A stretch of 64,000 nucleotides of DNA from Mesobacillus maritimus (GCF_023715205.1 NZ_JAMBNR010000010.1:1-64000); one strand, 5' to 3'. Counted from the stretch's first letter, positions 8,292 to 18,305 are shown. A program made the numbers and translations. Notes: a model not told the origin generated them from the letters alone.

Positions 8292-8476
8292 TATAATTCG
8301 CCGTTTTCTCTAAGCTTCTTTTTTATTTTAAAGCCAAAACCCATAATGAAAACTAGTGCAACAATGCTGAATATAGCTCCTAAAACACTACTTTCACCGA
8401 TTGAAACTCCTATTCCCATCATACATACTGCAGCGGCAATTGCTAAAAATAATAATGGCCATTTAATTTGATTCAT
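8291..8476 (-). CDS. ylaF: Small membrane protein YlaF (DUF5325-like)
   Basis: 61-aa protein with two membrane helices (residues 5-25 and 30-50) and a basic cytosolic tail (KIKKKLRENGEL). Size, NQIKWPLLFLA opening and location divergent from typA match ylaF. Start ATG at 8476, with GGAAGGAG about 11 bases upstream; a TTG seven codons earlier overlaps that ribosome site. The stop codon abuts repeat copy B, so no normal terminator follows. Confidence 0.75.
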   Translation of the reverse strand: MNQIKWPLLFLAIAAAVCMMGIGVSIGESSVLGAIFSIVALVFIMGFGFKIKKKLRENGEL

Positions 8477-8540
8477 GACGACTTGGACTCCTTCCAAAAA
8501 TATTCCAGTAAAGAATCAGTTTCTCCTATTGATATGGTTA

Positions 8541-8549
8541 TGATATAAT
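8541..8549 (+). promoter_or_regulatory. Extended -10 promoter for typA
   Basis: TGATATAAT fits the extended -10 form TGnTATAAT, about 50 bases before the typA start. No good -35 box is visible. Confidence 0.5.
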
Positions 8550-8602
8550 AACTCAGTTATAAAAAAATGATAACATATTTGAGATAAAGGCGGTTGACTT
8601 TT

Positions 8603-10438
8603 TTGAAAATAAGAGAAGATATTCGCAATATAGCAATCATTGCCCACGTTGACCATGGAAAAACAACTCTAGTTGATGAACTCTTAAGACAAGCCGGGAC
8701 TTTTCGTGCAAATGAGAGTGTCGATGAAAGAGCGATGGATTCTAACGATATCGAAAGAGAACGTGGAATCACGATTCTGGCTAAAAATACCGGAATCATC
8801 TATAAAGACACTAGAATTAATATTCTAGACACACCAGGACACGCTGACTTCGGTGGAGAGGTTGAGCGAATCATGAAGATGGTCGATGGAGTGCTACTTG
8901 TTGTTGACGCGTACGAAGGATGTATGCCTCAAACTCGTTTTGTATTAAAAAAGGCGCTAGAACAGCAAATAACACCAATCGTCGTTGTCAATAAAATTGA
9001 TAAAGAATTTGCAAGGCCTGCTGAAGTCATTGATGAAGTCATTGATTTATTTATTGAGCTTGGTGCGGATGAGGAGCAACTTGAATTCCCAGTGGTTTAT
9101 GCTTCTGCCATTAATGGTACTGCAAGTTTGAATCCAGAAAAACAAGATGAAAACATGCAAGTTCTTTATGAGTCCATTATTGACCATATTCCTGCACCAA
9201 TTGATAATCGCGAAGACCCGCTTCAATTCCAGGTAGCCCTTTTAGATTACAATGATTATGTTGGCCGAATTGGAATTGGTCGTGTTTTCCGTGGAACGAT
9301 GAAAGTAGGTCAGCAGGTAGCTTTAATGAAATTAGATGGTTCAGTAAAACAATTCCGTGTTACGAAAATTTTTGGTTTCTTTGGGCTAAAGCGAGAAGAA
9401 ATTCAAGAAGCTAAAGCAGGCGATTTAATTGCCGTTTCTGGGATGGAAGATATTAATGTTGGGGAGACCGTTTGCCCTGTAGAACATCAAGATGCTCTAC
9501 CGATATTACGCATCGATGAACCTACACTACAGATGACTTTCCTTGTAAATAATAGCCCGTTTGCTGGTAGAGAAGGTAAATACCTTACTTCTAGAAAAAT
9601 TGAAGAAAGACTTCGTGCGCAATTACAAACAGATGTAAGTCTTCGTGTAGAAAATACAGATTCTCCAGATGCTTGGATTGTTTCTGGTCGTGGAGAACTT
9701 CATCTTTCCATTTTAATTGAAAACATGCGTCGTGAAGGATATGAGTTGCAAGTATCAAAGCCAGAGGTTATCGTTAAGGAAATCGATGGCGTGCGTTGTG
9801 AACCTGTAGAACGTGTTCAAATCGATGTTCCAGAAGAACATACTGGATCCATTATGGAATCGATTGGTGCTCGTAAAGGTGAAATGCTGGATATGGTTAA
9901 TGGTGGGAATGGACAAGTCCGATTGACTTTCAATGTTCCAGCACGTGGACTAATTGGGTATACAACCGAGTTCCTTACATTAACACGTGGATATGGGATA
10001 ATTAACCATTCCTTTGACAGCTACCAACCAATGGCGACCGGACAAGTAGGTGGCAGAAGACAAGGGGTTCTTGTTTCTATGGAAACAGGTAAAGCAACAA
10101 CTTATGGTATAATGGGAGTAGAAGATCGTGGTACCATCTTCGTAGAACCTGGTACTGAAATTTACGAAGGTATGATTGTTGGAGAACATACACGTGAAAA
10201 TGATATCACGGTAAACATCACAAAAGTAAAACACGCAACAAATATTCGTTCAGCTAATAAGGACCAAACTTCCGTTATAAAGAAACCGAGAATTATGACG
10301 TTAGAGGAATCCCTTGAATATTTAAATGAAGACGAATATTGTGAAGTAACTCCTGAATCGATTCGCCTTCGTAAAAAAATCCTTGATAAGAGTGAACGTG
10401 AGCGAGTGGCAAAGAAAAAGAAATATGCTGAAGCTTAA
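8603..10438 (+). CDS. typA: Translational GTPase TypA/BipA
   Basis: 611-aa ribosome-associated GTPase of the elongation factor family, involved in stress and cold adaptation and ribosome assembly. G motifs: [10 protein letters not shown] (G1, about residue 15), DTPGHADF (G3) and NKID (G4); EF-G-like domains and a TypA-specific C-terminus follow. Start: the TTG at 8594 is too close to the ribosome site AAAGGCGG; the TTG at 8603 is well spaced and gives MKIRED, in line with B. subtilis MKLRND. It leads a possible cluster with ylaH and the next small gene. Confidence 0.97.
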   Translation: MKIREDIRNIAIIAHVDHGKTTLVDELLRQAGTFRANESVDERAMDSNDIERERGITILAKNTGIIYKDTRINILDTPGHADFGGEVERIMKMVDGVLLVVDAYEGCMPQTRFVLKKALEQQITPIVVVNKIDKEFARPAEVIDEVIDLFIELGADEEQLEFPVVYASAINGTASLNPEKQDENMQVLYESIIDHIPAPIDNREDPLQFQVALLDYNDYVGRIGIGRVFRGTMKVGQQVALMKLDGSVKQFRVTKIFGFFGLKREEIQEAKAGDLIAVSGMEDINVGETVCPVEHQDALPILRIDEPTLQMTFLVNNSPFAGREGKYLTSRKIEERLRAQLQTDVSLRVENTDSPDAWIVSGRGELHLSILIENMRREGYELQVSKPEVIVKEIDGVRCEPVERVQIDVPEEHTGSIMESIGARKGEMLDMVNGGNGQVRLTFNVPARGLIGYTTEFLTLTRGYGIINHSFDSYQPMATGQVGGRRQGVLVSMETGKATTYGIMGVEDRGTIFVEPGTEIYEGMIVGEHTRENDITVNITKVKHATNIRSANKDQTSVIKKPRIMTLEESLEYLNEDEYCEVTPESIRLRKKILDKSERERVAKKKKYAEA

Positions 10439-10461
10439 GTAGATTATAGGGGGAAAGTAGT

Positions 10462-10776
10462 ATGGATGTTAGTCAACGCCTGACCTTTTTTGCAGCACTT
10501 TTCAAAGTGGATCAAAATCCTGATCTCGGCATGTGGATGCTTTACTTAACCATTTTATTGTTAAGTATCCTTGTTTATAAATTGGGGTTTGCTAAAAAAC
10601 TGCCTATTGGAAAGGCGATTATCATTTATTTATTCCTAGGTTTTGGTTGTACATTCCTAACCTTTCTAGGTATTTTCCTCCCTATCGCAGAAGGTCTGGT
10701 AGTAGCAGCTTTGATTTTGATCATTTACAAGCTTCGTCTACGGCTGCACAAGAAACAGGAAATGGATGTTAACTGA
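10462..10776 (+). CDS. ylaH: Integral membrane protein YlaH
   Basis: 104-aa protein with three membrane helices (about residues 24-42, 50-68 and 70-92) and a basic C-terminus. Position just after typA and the pattern [16 protein letters not shown] match YlaH. Function unknown. GGGGGAAAG ribosome site. The next gene starts 10 bases after its stop, so the two are probably co-translated. Confidence 0.85.
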   Translation: MDVSQRLTFFAALFKVDQNPDLGMWMLYLTILLLSILVYKLGFAKKLPIGKAIIIYLFLGFGCTFLTFLGIFLPIAEGLVVAALILIIYKLRLRLHKKQEMDVN

Positions 10777-10786
10777 GGTGGAAAAT

Positions 10787-11077
10787 ATGATGTCCTTGCA
10801 AGATAAATTGTATAACTGGTTAACAATCAAAGTAGTGGTTGATGCCAGGCCAGAGGATACAGCCGCAGCTGAAACAATGCAAATGTTTGAGCATCTATTA
10901 GCTGATGAGAATGGCATTCAAAATCCTGTAGTGAATGTAGACGAGACGATGTATCAAGTTGAAGTTGAAACGGAAGGGAAACAGAAAATGTATCGTTTCC
11001 CAAGAGAGTTGATAGAAGTTATGCTAGACCAAATAAGTAATGAACCAGATAAGTACGTGAATTACCCTAATGAATAG
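10787..11077 (+). CDS. Conserved small protein of unknown function
   Basis: 96-aa acidic soluble protein (MMSLQDKLYNWL start; predicted helix-strand mix; no cysteines). I do not recognise it and recall no B. subtilis gene at this place. Start at the ATG 10787 (or 10790), since GAGGTGG lies just upstream; an ATG at 10766 is inside ylaH and lacks a ribosome site. It converges with ylaI on a shared terminator. Confidence 0.7.
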   Translation: MMSLQDKLYNWLTIKVVVDARPEDTAAAETMQMFEHLLADENGIQNPVVNVDETMYQVEVETEGKQKMYRFPRELIEVMLDQISNEPDKYVNYPNE

Positions 11078-11146
11078 AGTATGGTGCAGTTTGAGATAGA
11101 CTTTAGTTAGGGAAGGTATCTATTCTTTTAATCATTACAAAATAAC

Positions 11147-11178
11147 AAAGAAAAGACCGCCACTCTGGCGGTCTTTCC
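11147..11178. terminator. Bidirectional terminator before ylaI
   Basis: Perfect 11-bp stem AAAGACCGCCA/TGGCGGTCTTT (11152-11162 and 11166-11176) with three-base loop, serving convergent genes. Confidence 0.9.
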
Positions 11179-11180
11179 TA

Positions 11181-11381
11181 TTACCATTCATCATTTTCAA
11201 CTGGAGACTTATATAAACGGAAATTTCCTGTTTCCATTCGTTTGTTCGTCTTCTCAGTAATTCGCTCATGGCACTCATCGCACATATAAGTGTGGATTGG
11301 ACGATTTCTAAGTTGTTTAGCTTGGAGCGTTTCGTCGTTTATTGTTTCGATTTTATCGCAAATTACACATTTTACTCTCAT
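11181..11381 (-). CDS. ylaI: Zinc-ribbon-like protein YlaI
   Basis: 66-aa protein with two CxxC pairs (CVIC at residues 5-8 and CDEC at 33-36), suggesting a structural zinc site. The core KQLRNRPIHTYMCDEC matches B. subtilis YlaI (DUF2197). Function unknown. ATG at 11381 chosen because GAGGTG precedes it; 17 more open codons lie upstream of that ribosome site. Confidence 0.9.
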   Translation of the reverse strand: MRVKCVICDKIETINDETLQAKQLRNRPIHTYMCDECHERITEKTNKRMETGNFRLYKSPVENDEW

Positions 11382-11518
11382 TGTTTTACACCTCAAAGAA
11401 AATCGATTCAGAGTTTTTGTATAGTATATCATGGATTAATCCAAAGAAGAATGGGTGGATGAATTTGCCCTGTAAATCCATCCATAGTAAGATATTGTTA
11501 AAATAAGGAGGCTGACGT

Positions 11519-11974
11519 ATGGCAAATGAAGTCGAACCACAATTAATTAGTGAATTGTTTGAGGAGTTGCAAACAGAACGTTTTGTCACAATCGCTACTG
11601 TAGACCATGAAACAGGTGGCCCAAATGTTAGTGCGATTTCATGGATTTTTGCACAGAACGCAAAAACCATTTATTTCGCCATCGATAATCGCTCTCGAAT
11701 CATTGAGAATCTAAAACAAAATGGCAAGGTCGTTATCGCTCTTGTGGCGAACGAATCTACTTATTCAATATCAGGAACAACAACTATAAAACAGGACGCG
11801 ATCCCCAATGTACCTTTAAGCTTGTCACTAGTTGAAATGCATATTGAAGAGGTAAGAGATGTGATGTTCTACGGTTCTAAAATTGTATCCGAACCTACAT
11901 ACGATAAAACATATGATAAAGAGGCAGCAGCAAGATTGGATAAACAGGTGATGGATGCCATAAGAAAAGCTTAG
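11519..11974 (+). CDS. Pyridoxamine 5'-phosphate oxidase-like flavin-binding protein
   Basis: 151-aa split-barrel protein. FVTIATVDHETGGPNVSAISWI and the following IYFAIDNRSRIIENL fit the general pyridoxamine 5'-phosphate oxidase-like fold that binds FMN or F420. The exact substrate cannot be inferred, and such proteins are often mis-called PNP oxidases. AAGGAGG ribosome site. Single gene; its stop codon lies inside the stem of its terminator. Confidence 0.8.
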   Translation: MANEVEPQLISELFEELQTERFVTIATVDHETGGPNVSAISWIFAQNAKTIYFAIDNRSRIIENLKQNGKVVIALVANESTYSISGTTTIKQDAIPNVPLSLSLVEMHIEEVRDVMFYGSKIVSEPTYDKTYDKEAAARLDKQVMDAIRKA

Positions 11975-11994
11975 TCAAGTAGACTAAGCTTTTT
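11965..11994 (+). terminator. Terminator overlapping the stop of the split-barrel gene
   Basis: 10-bp perfect stem AAGCTTAGTC/GACTAAGCTT (11967-11976 and 11982-11991), then TTT. The TAG stop at 11972-11974 is within the left arm. Confidence 0.85.
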
Positions 11995-12076
11995 GAGCTA
12001 GCGGAAGGGAATGTTATCTCCCAATTTCGGGTTGAAAGATTTACAGGAATTTCTTGTAGTAAACCAATAGGCCCCT

Positions 12077-12670
12077 TTAATCTCTATCTTTCATATAATT
12101 CGACTGGCGATCTTGTGTTTTTTCTAGTTGCTTTTCTTCGCCTTCTTCTAATTTATCTTTTGGTTCCTCGATTCCATCTTTTGGCTGTGGTTCTAAATTA
12201 TCGGCAGGAACTTCAGGCATGATTCTACCGGTGATATCAGCAAGCTCATTCATAATTCCTTGCAAGGGACTACCATTTCTAAAGTCTTCTACTACCTCCG
12301 CTAACCTTGCATTCAAATCGGGATCCGCAACCACAATGGCACTTGCTCCTTGAGGGTCACCTTTTAAACTCTCTGAAACGGCATATTTAATTGTACCAAC
12401 TTCAGAGCGGTCCAAATTTTTGTCTACGTCAATTCCAATTACAGCATAATCTCCAATTACAAGCGCAGTTGCGTTTTTTACATCAGGCACACCTTTAGCT
12501 AATTCTTCGAGATGATTGGCCTTATTTTCGTCTTCCTCTCGATCAACCTGCTCATTTGTTGTGTTTTGTACTTTCACTCTTTCGTCTTGCTCCTTCTGTG
12601 AAGCATTGTTATTTGATGCACAACCTGTGAGCAATAAAATAAAACACAAGAAAAATAAAGCTCTTTTCAC
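12077..12670 (-). CDS. ylaJ: YhcN/YlaJ family sporulation lipoprotein
   Basis: 197-aa lipoprotein: signal segment with lipobox LLTGC (cysteine 17), a low-complexity acidic linker (30-55), a YhcN/YlaJ domain (about 55-150) with ALVIGDYAVIGIDVD and SAIVVADPD, and a charged tail rich in E, K and P. Family members are forespore lipoproteins linked to spore germination and outgrowth. Location between the split-barrel gene and ylaK fits ylaJ. No clear terminator follows. Confidence 0.9.
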   Translation of the reverse strand: MKRALFFLCFILLLTGCASNNNASQKEQDERVKVQNTTNEQVDREEDENKANHLEELAKGVPDVKNATALVIGDYAVIGIDVDKNLDRSEVGTIKYAVSESLKGDPQGASAIVVADPDLNARLAEVVEDFRNGSPLQGIMNELADITGRIMPEVPADNLEPQPKDGIEEPKDKLEEGEEKQLEKTQDRQSNYMKDRD

Positions 12671-12879
12671 TATAGCACCTCCAAAATTTTTCGATACAGG
12701 ATTTAATTTTGGCTAAGACATAGGCTGTCCTCCTGGTAAATGATTAAGAAAAAAGACTTGTTTACATGTATTGTGCAAAATAAATTCTATCTTTATGCAG
12801 GAAAACATATATTTTACCAAAGTCTCTGCTGATAGTGATTTGGCGGCGCCAGAAAAACAAGAAGGTGGGAGGCAAAATT

Positions 12880-14217
12880 TTGACAAAAATATATGTACTT
12901 GATACGAATGTTCTACTACAGGATCCATATGCACTCTTTTCATTCCAAGACAATGAGGTCGTTATCCCGGCAGTGGTTCTAGAAGAGGTTGACTCTAAAA
13001 AGCGTTATATGGACGAGATTGGTCGTAATGCGAGGCAGGTATCGAGAATCATTGATGGTTTAAGAGAGACAGGAAAACTTCACGAAAAGATTCCTCTTGA
13101 AAACGGAGGCAGTTTAAGAATTGAATTAAACCATCGTTCTTTTCATCAACTTCAAGAGGTCTTTGTTGAAAAGACCAATGACAACCGAATCCTAGCAGTG
13201 GCCAAAAATTTATCATTAGAAGAGCAGACGAAGGAAAATGGCCGTCCGGTTATCTTGGTTAGTAAGGATGCCTTGGTAAGGGTCAAAGCAGACGCGATTG
13301 GGCTTCTTTCTGAAGATTTTCTTAGTGACAGGGTAATTGAAGTGGATGACCTGTACAGCGGGTTTGTTGAGGTTTATGTAGCAACCGAGCTCTTAAATAG
13401 TTTTTATCTAAAAGGAGAGCTAACGATTTCGGAAATCAAAGGTCAGAAATTATACCCCAATCAATTTGTCATGTTGAAAGATAGTATGGGAAGTTCGGCA
13501 TCCGCGATTGCGATGGTGGACAAGAAAAGAGAAAAAATAAAAAAATTAGTTTTTGACCAAGAGGGTAAACAGATTTGGGGAATTCGTGCTAGGAATGCGC
13601 AGCAAATTATGGCGCTTGAGTTGCTGTTAAGAGATGATATCCCACTTGTTACATTAACTGGTCGAGCTGGTACAGGCAAAACGTTGCTTACATTGGCAAC
13701 CGGTCTGTTTCAAACAGAGGACCTGGGTGAATATAAAAAGTTAGTGGTTGCTCGTCCGATTGTTCCAGTTGGAAAGGACCTAGGTTTCCTTCCAGGTGAA
13801 AAACAGGAAAAGCTCCGTCCATGGATGCAGCCAATTTTTGATAATCTCGAGTTTTTATTTAATACAAAAAAACCAGGAGAGCTTGATGCCATTTTAGCAG
13901 GAATGGGGTCAATAGAGGTTGAGGCTTTAACTTATATTAGAGGTAGAAGTATACCTGATCAGTTTATTATTATTGATGAAGCACAAAATTTAACCAAGCA
14001 TGAGGTCAAGACGATTTTAACCCGCGTTGGAGAACGGAGTAAAATTGTTTTAATGGGAGACCCGGATCAGATTGACCACCCATATCTAGATGCTTACAAT
14101 AACGGCCTTACATATGTGGTCGAAAAATTTAAAGACCAACAAATTGCTGGCCATGTGAAGCTAGTAAAAGGAGAGAGGTCTGCTCTTGCGCAATTAGCGG
14201 CAGACATTTTAAAATAA
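12880..14217 (+). CDS. ylaK: PIN-PhoH fusion ATPase (PhoH2/YlaK)
   Basis: 445-aa protein with an N-terminal PIN nuclease domain (VLDTNVLLQDP at residue 6; acidic residues D7, E35 and D37 visible) and a C-terminal PhoH P-loop ATPase (GRAGTGKTLL about 265; FIIIDEAQNL about 365). PhoH2 proteins are RNA helicase-ribonucleases in studied bacteria. Start: TTG at 12880 preceded by GGGAGG; the open frame upstream to 12835 runs through this ribosome site and is rejected. Divergent from ylaJ. Confidence 0.94.
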   Translation: MTKIYVLDTNVLLQDPYALFSFQDNEVVIPAVVLEEVDSKKRYMDEIGRNARQVSRIIDGLRETGKLHEKIPLENGGSLRIELNHRSFHQLQEVFVEKTNDNRILAVAKNLSLEEQTKENGRPVILVSKDALVRVKADAIGLLSEDFLSDRVIEVDDLYSGFVEVYVATELLNSFYLKGELTISEIKGQKLYPNQFVMLKDSMGSSASAIAMVDKKREKIKKLVFDQEGKQIWGIRARNAQQIMALELLLRDDIPLVTLTGRAGTGKTLLTLATGLFQTEDLGEYKKLVVARPIVPVGKDLGFLPGEKQEKLRPWMQPIFDNLEFLFNTKKPGELDAILAGMGSIEVEALTYIRGRSIPDQFIIIDEAQNLTKHEVKTILTRVGERSKIVLMGDPDQIDHPYLDAYNNGLTYVVEKFKDQQIAGHVKLVKGERSALAQLAADILK

Positions 14218-14249
14218 ACGGGCTGAGTTGTACAGCCCGTTTATTTTTC
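14211..14249 (+). terminator. ylaK terminator
   Basis: 14-bp stem AAATAAACGGGCTG/CAGCCCGTTTATTT. The A/T arms let it work in both directions, so it may also serve ylaL. Confidence 0.9.
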
Positions 14250-14296
14250 TTATCTGTACCCCGGTACCTCTTTATAAAAAATAAAGAACTTAATTT

Positions 14297-14794
14297 TTAT
14301 TTAATGTGAAATTCTTTAACACCTTTAATGGGGTCCTGTTGATTCGAACCATCTCCATAATAGATATAAACAGGACCGTCTTCAGTTAATGGTTTACCAT
14401 TTTTTGAAAAACCCAGAATCAGCTTGGCTGCTTCTTCTAATGATAGCTCAAGCTCACCATCTTTGTGTTTAATCACTAAAGATGTTGCTTCATCTTGAGG
14501 CTCAGCGTTTTTGATGAAAGGTTCGAAAACGATTCCAAAATTGCCTTCCATGAGCTTTTGTTTTTCAAATTTACGTTCCGTTTTAAGTGTCGGAGGAAAG
14601 ACAGCACCTTCCATAATTTCTCTATCCCAATGTTTTGAAACGGATTTCGTATATTTTTCTAGTTCATTTTCTGTGGCTTTGGTTTCTTGAAAATATGTAT
14701 CTAAATCAACTTTGCGATCATCGAAAATCCAAACACCAGGATCTAAAGTGATTTGATAGTTAATTTTTCCAGTAATCGGTATAATATTTTCCAA
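14297..14794 (-). CDS. ylaL: YlaL-like protein, unknown function
   Basis: 165-aa soluble acidic protein. ITLDPGVWIFDDRKVDL near the N-terminus and KHWDREIMEGAVFPPTL in the middle are distinctive, and I associate them with the YlaL family. Database entries sometimes carry a peptidyl-prolyl isomerase label that I cannot support here. Symbol based on position between ylaK and ylaN. Start ATG at 14794, with a GGGGGGA ribosome site. Confidence 0.7.
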   Translation of the reverse strand: MENIIPITGKINYQITLDPGVWIFDDRKVDLDTYFQETKATENELEKYTKSVSKHWDREIMEGAVFPPTLKTERKFEKQKLMEGNFGIVFEPFIKNAEPQDEATSLVIKHKDGELELSLEEAAKLILGFSKNGKPLTEDGPVYIYYGDGSNQQDPIKGVKEFHIK

Positions 14795-14893
14795 AACAAT
14801 CCCCCCTTTGATAGTTCTATATAAGTATAGCTTTAATTTAACGGCTTGTCATTGCATCTCTAAGATGAAAAAAATACTTAGTCCTTATTATTC

Positions 14894-14922
14894 TTGCTTT
14901 TTTAGTATCTTAAGAGTAAAAT
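14894..14922 (+). promoter_or_regulatory. Sigma-A promoter for ylaN
   Basis: TTGCTT (14894-14899), 17-bp spacer, TAAAAT (14917-14922), about 40 bases before the ylaN start. Confidence 0.5.
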
Positions 14923-14963
14923 TTATAGATAGGATTGGTTAATGCTCGGAAACGGGGGGATCA

Positions 14964-15248
14964 ATGTTGGCGTCTGAAATGATTATAAATCACCAAGAAA
15001 AAGCCCATGCCTTGTTGAAGGCTGACGCTGATAAAATATTAAAGCTAATAAAAGTGCAAATGGATAACTTAACAATGCCCCAATGTCCTCTCTATGAAGA
15101 AGTTTTGGACACGCAAATGTTTGGGTTATCTAGGGAAATTGACTTTGCAGTTCGACTTGGCTTGATAGACGAAGCGGAAGGGAAAAACATCCTCGGGGAG
15201 TTGGAGAGGGAATTATCTGCACTTCATGAAGCTTCTACGAGAAAATAA
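14964..15248 (+). CDS. ylaN: UPF0358 protein YlaN
   Basis: 94-aa helical protein; the block [15 protein letters not shown] and [14 protein letters not shown] are nearly invariant in YlaN. B. subtilis YlaN is needed under iron limitation and has been linked to the iron regulator Fur; this is known of the family and is not shown here. GGGGGGA ribosome site before the ATG. Own promoter and terminator (15256-15293). Confidence 0.95.
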   Translation: MLASEMIINHQEKAHALLKADADKILKLIKVQMDNLTMPQCPLYEEVLDTQMFGLSREIDFAVRLGLIDEAEGKNILGELERELSALHEASTRK

Positions 15249-15255
15249 GATAGCT

Positions 15256-15293
15256 AAAAACTCAAACAGTTCAAGGATTGTTTGAGTTTTTTT
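15256..15293 (+). terminator. ylaN terminator
   Basis: 13-bp stem (15256-15268 with 15279-15291, AAAAACTCAAACA) and a T7 tract. Confidence 0.9.
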
Positions 15294-15373
15294 ACACTTT
15301 CCTCCCCTAGATGCAGGATTATTGGTGCTTCATTTAGAATACATAAAACAACTTAGAAGATGGGGAAGAGACG

Positions 15374-16585
15374 ATGCTAAAAAAGTTGGTAAAAAATATT
15401 TTCAAATCCTATGATTACTCTTTAATCATTGTTATTGCCCTTTTGTCTTTGTTCGGACTCGTTATGGTGTATAGTGCTAGTCTAGTAACGCGTTATGAAG
15501 TTCCGAGCGATTTTTTCTTTGATAAGCAAAAAATGAATTTACTGGTTGCTGGTATCTTCTTTGTAATTACGGCATTAATACCTTATAAAGCAATGAAAAG
15601 TACGAAGTTTCTCCTGCCGATGGTTATATTTTCATTAATGGGATTAGTTGTTTTGTTTGTAGTAGGACATGTGGCTAATAATGCGCTTAGTTGGATTAAA
15701 GTTGGTGCACGGAGTATTCAACCAGCCGAATTTGCAAAACTAAGTGTAATCATTTACTTGTCAGCTGTATATGCGAAAAAACAGGCCTACATTAATGAGT
15801 TTAATAAGGGTGTGGTGCCACCATTAGTTTATTTAGCGCTAGTGGTTATGCTTGTAGCAGTACAACCGGACTTTGGTACAGCAGGTATTATTTTCTTAAT
15901 CGCAGCCTCGATTATTGTCTCATCTGGTATGGCTTGGAAGAATATCAGTAAATTAGTTTTAATTATTATTTGTCTAATTGCCCCTCTGTCACTCATTATG
16001 AAAGATGAAATTTTTTCGGAGACAAGAATGGATCGTTTGGTTTCATATAGTGATCCTTTCGAAGATGAATTGGATACGGGTTATCAATTAGCGAATTCAT
16101 ACTATGCAATTGGTTCTGGAGGTATAACAGGTTTAGGGCTAGGACAAAGTGTACAGAAACTTGGTTATTTACCAGAACCACATACTGATTTTATTATTGC
16201 GATAATATCAGAAGAATTGGGGATTTTCGGTGTCGGGTTTGTTCTTTTGTGTCTAGCTTATATTGTTTTAAGAGGAATCTATATTGGTTTGAGGTGTAAA
16301 GACCCATTTGGTAGCTTACTTGCTATTGGCATCTCAAGTATGATTGGAATACAGTCTTTTATCAATCTCGGTGGAGCAACTGGGATTATTCCGTTAACTG
16401 GGGTCACACTCCCGTTTGTTAGTTATGGTGGCTCATCAATGGTTCAGTTAGCAATTGCAATGGGAATATTGGTGAATGTCTCCATGTTTGTGCAGTTTGA
16501 AAAAAAGTACAAACATCCGAAGGCTGAAAAAACAGCTCCGCATATTAATCATTCAGTGGGGAATACGATGCATACAAGAGGCTAG
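15374..16585 (+). CDS. ftsW: Septal glycan polymerase FtsW
   Basis: 403-aa SEDS-family membrane protein with about ten helices. LVMVYSASL near the N-terminus, VQPDFGTAG in the middle and LPFVSYGGSS near the C-terminus are SEDS hallmarks. FtsW polymerises lipid II at the septum together with a class B PBP, here presumably PBP2B (pbpB). Position after ylaN fits ftsW; the paralogue spoVE lies at 56.5 kb. Single gene with its own terminator. In B. subtilis pycA would follow; it does not here. Confidence 0.95.
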   Translation: MLKKLVKNIFKSYDYSLIIVIALLSLFGLVMVYSASLVTRYEVPSDFFFDKQKMNLLVAGIFFVITALIPYKAMKSTKFLLPMVIFSLMGLVVLFVVGHVANNALSWIKVGARSIQPAEFAKLSVIIYLSAVYAKKQAYINEFNKGVVPPLVYLALVVMLVAVQPDFGTAGIIFLIAASIIVSSGMAWKNISKLVLIIICLIAPLSLIMKDEIFSETRMDRLVSYSDPFEDELDTGYQLANSYYAIGSGGITGLGLGQSVQKLGYLPEPHTDFIIAIISEELGIFGVGFVLLCLAYIVLRGIYIGLRCKDPFGSLLAIGISSMIGIQSFINLGGATGIIPLTGVTLPFVSYGGSSMVQLAIAMGILVNVSMFVQFEKKYKHPKAEKTAPHINHSVGNTMHTRG

Positions 16586-16589
16586 AGTA

Positions 16590-16629
16590 AAAAACAAGCT
16601 GCAGCTTATAAACTGCAGCTTGTTTTTTA
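16590..16629 (+). terminator. ftsW terminator
   Basis: 14-bp stem AAAACAAGCTGCAG/CTGCAGCTTGTTTT, loop of eight, long T tract. Confidence 0.95.
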
Positions 16630-16726
16630 TGATAATTGGAGAGTTTAAGACTTGTTAAGTCTATTGGTTTTGTATCCGTAGGAATGATGAGTGTGTAATT
16701 ACGACCTCACCTGAGACCCACTCTTC

Positions 16727-17695
16727 TTATTGAGCAGGGGGAACATAGTTGCTTCCTTCTTGTTTTACTTCATTTTGGTTTGAAAGCGATTGACTATTTT
16801 TCTTATTCCTCGAAACCAGTAAGACAAGGTAACTTAAAACGCCGAATAAACATGAAATAAAGAAAGCATGTGCTAAGGCAACATAAAGATTTAGTCTTGA
16901 AAAAATTACACTAGCACCAGAAACCACTTGTAGTGAAACAAGAATAAAGGATGTAATCCAAGCCCAATAAATGACTTTTTGATGCTGATAATGTCGAATT
17001 GCTAAGTAGGTAACATAAGCAATCCATATGAAGATAAGACCGGCAGCAGCCCTGTGCCCCATTTGAACCCATTGATATAAATTATTTGGTAGACTAGGAT
17101 CAGAATTCACACAGAGTGGCCAATCAGGGCAAACTAAACTTGCGTTCGTATGTCTGACAAGTGCTCCGGTATAGACAACAATAAAGCTATAAATGGTAAT
17201 TCCTATAATGTGAGTACTCATCTTTTTATCAATTATAACTTTTTCGGCTTTAAACTTTTTATCTACCTCAAAAATTAAAAGGGTCAATAGAAAGACAGCT
17301 GCAAATGAAATAAGCGAGATTCCAAAGTGGATGGCTAATACAAAATCATTTTGTCCCCAAACAACAGCCGCTGCCCCGATAAGACCTTGTAAAACGATGA
17401 AAAAGAAAGATAGAAAAGCTAAAAATTTGGTTTCCCGGATATGTCCAATTGCCTTCCAAGACCAAATAGCAAGGACTAGAACCATAATCCCAAGTGCACC
17501 GGACACGAGGCGGTGGGCTAATTCAATAACGAGTTCGGGCGTAATATTAGACGGGATAACCTCTCCATGGCAAAGTGGCCAAGATTGACCACACCCCATT
17601 CCGGAATCCGTTTTTGTAACGAGTGCGCCCCCTAGTAATACAAAAAGCATCCCAATCGTCGTCAGAACAGCCAACCATTTTAAAGAGCGTTTCAA
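16727..17695 (-). CDS. ctaA: Heme A synthase CtaA
   Basis: 322-aa membrane protein with eight helices. It oxidises the C8 methyl of heme O to give heme A. The four conserved histidines and both cysteine pairs typical of the Bacillus enzyme are visible ([12 protein letters not shown] near residue 35 and CPDWPLC near 190). Start: the GTG at 17704 is itself part of the Shine-Dalgarno GCAGGTGA, so I prefer the TTG at 17695, giving [10 protein letters not shown]. Divergent from ctaB across a 610-bp spacer. Confidence 0.94.
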   Translation of the reverse strand: MKRSLKWLAVLTTIGMLFVLLGGALVTKTDSGMGCGQSWPLCHGEVIPSNITPELVIELAHRLVSGALGIMVLVLAIWSWKAIGHIRETKFLAFLSFFFIVLQGLIGAAAVVWGQNDFVLAIHFGISLISFAAVFLLTLLIFEVDKKFKAEKVIIDKKMSTHIIGITIYSFIVVYTGALVRHTNASLVCPDWPLCVNSDPSLPNNLYQWVQMGHRAAAGLIFIWIAYVTYLAIRHYQHQKVIYWAWITSFILVSLQVVSGASVIFSRLNLYVALAHAFFISCLFGVLSYLVLLVSRNKKNSQSLSNQNEVKQEGSNYVPPAQ

Positions 17696-18305
17696 TTCAT
17701 TCACCTGCTTGTGTTAGTTATGATGTTGTTATATATATCCTAGGCTCGTATAATAAATATGGACTTAACGTATCTATTCGATAAATCCATATTCTATAAT
17801 AGCCGATTTTTCACTAAAAAGATAGAAAGGTGTTATAAAGACTCTAAAAGATACTACAAAAAGTATTATTATAAATAACAAGAATTAAAATGCTAAAATT
17901 TAAGGCATATAGTTTGATTCCTATAAATGGATTTGTTAGTAATATAGTTGAAGTTGGCAATTGTCGGATAACTTTATTCTGGATAATAAACTAGGAGAAA
18001 TTGTGCCCATGCTAAAAACCATTGACAAAAAATTGTTAGTGATGATGGGGAATTGGGTTTGAATACGTGATAAATAAACGGTTTATCCCAGTTTTTTTCT
18101 AAAACATACATTTTGTTCAAAAAAAATACACAAAAAAAGTCCAAAGTGTGATTTAATATACATCAAGAGAGTTATTTTCCTACACAAATATTTAACACCT
18201 TTTTCACGGTGCAAATAGTGGAAAACTTTATGAAAATGTCTTTACTCTGGATTAATTTAACTAGTTCGATTAAAATAAGAATTTAATGAAGAAGGAGGAG
18301 TAGAA
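17696..18305. other. Long ctaA-ctaB divergent spacer
   Basis: AT-rich 610 bp without a clear gene or a good consensus promoter. The only notable item is a possible 19-codon frame at 18003-18062 (GTG start, AGGAG five bases upstream), with TTGTCG-17-TAATAA ahead of it and a weak hairpin (GATAAA/TTTATC) plus seven T behind it at about 18069-18097. In B. subtilis ResD acts on this divergent region; I could not identify ResD sites with confidence. Confidence 0.4.

Noticed and set aside
12713-12953. Minus-strand frames upstream of ylaK
   Set aside because: They overlap the ylaK start and have no ribosome site; shadows.
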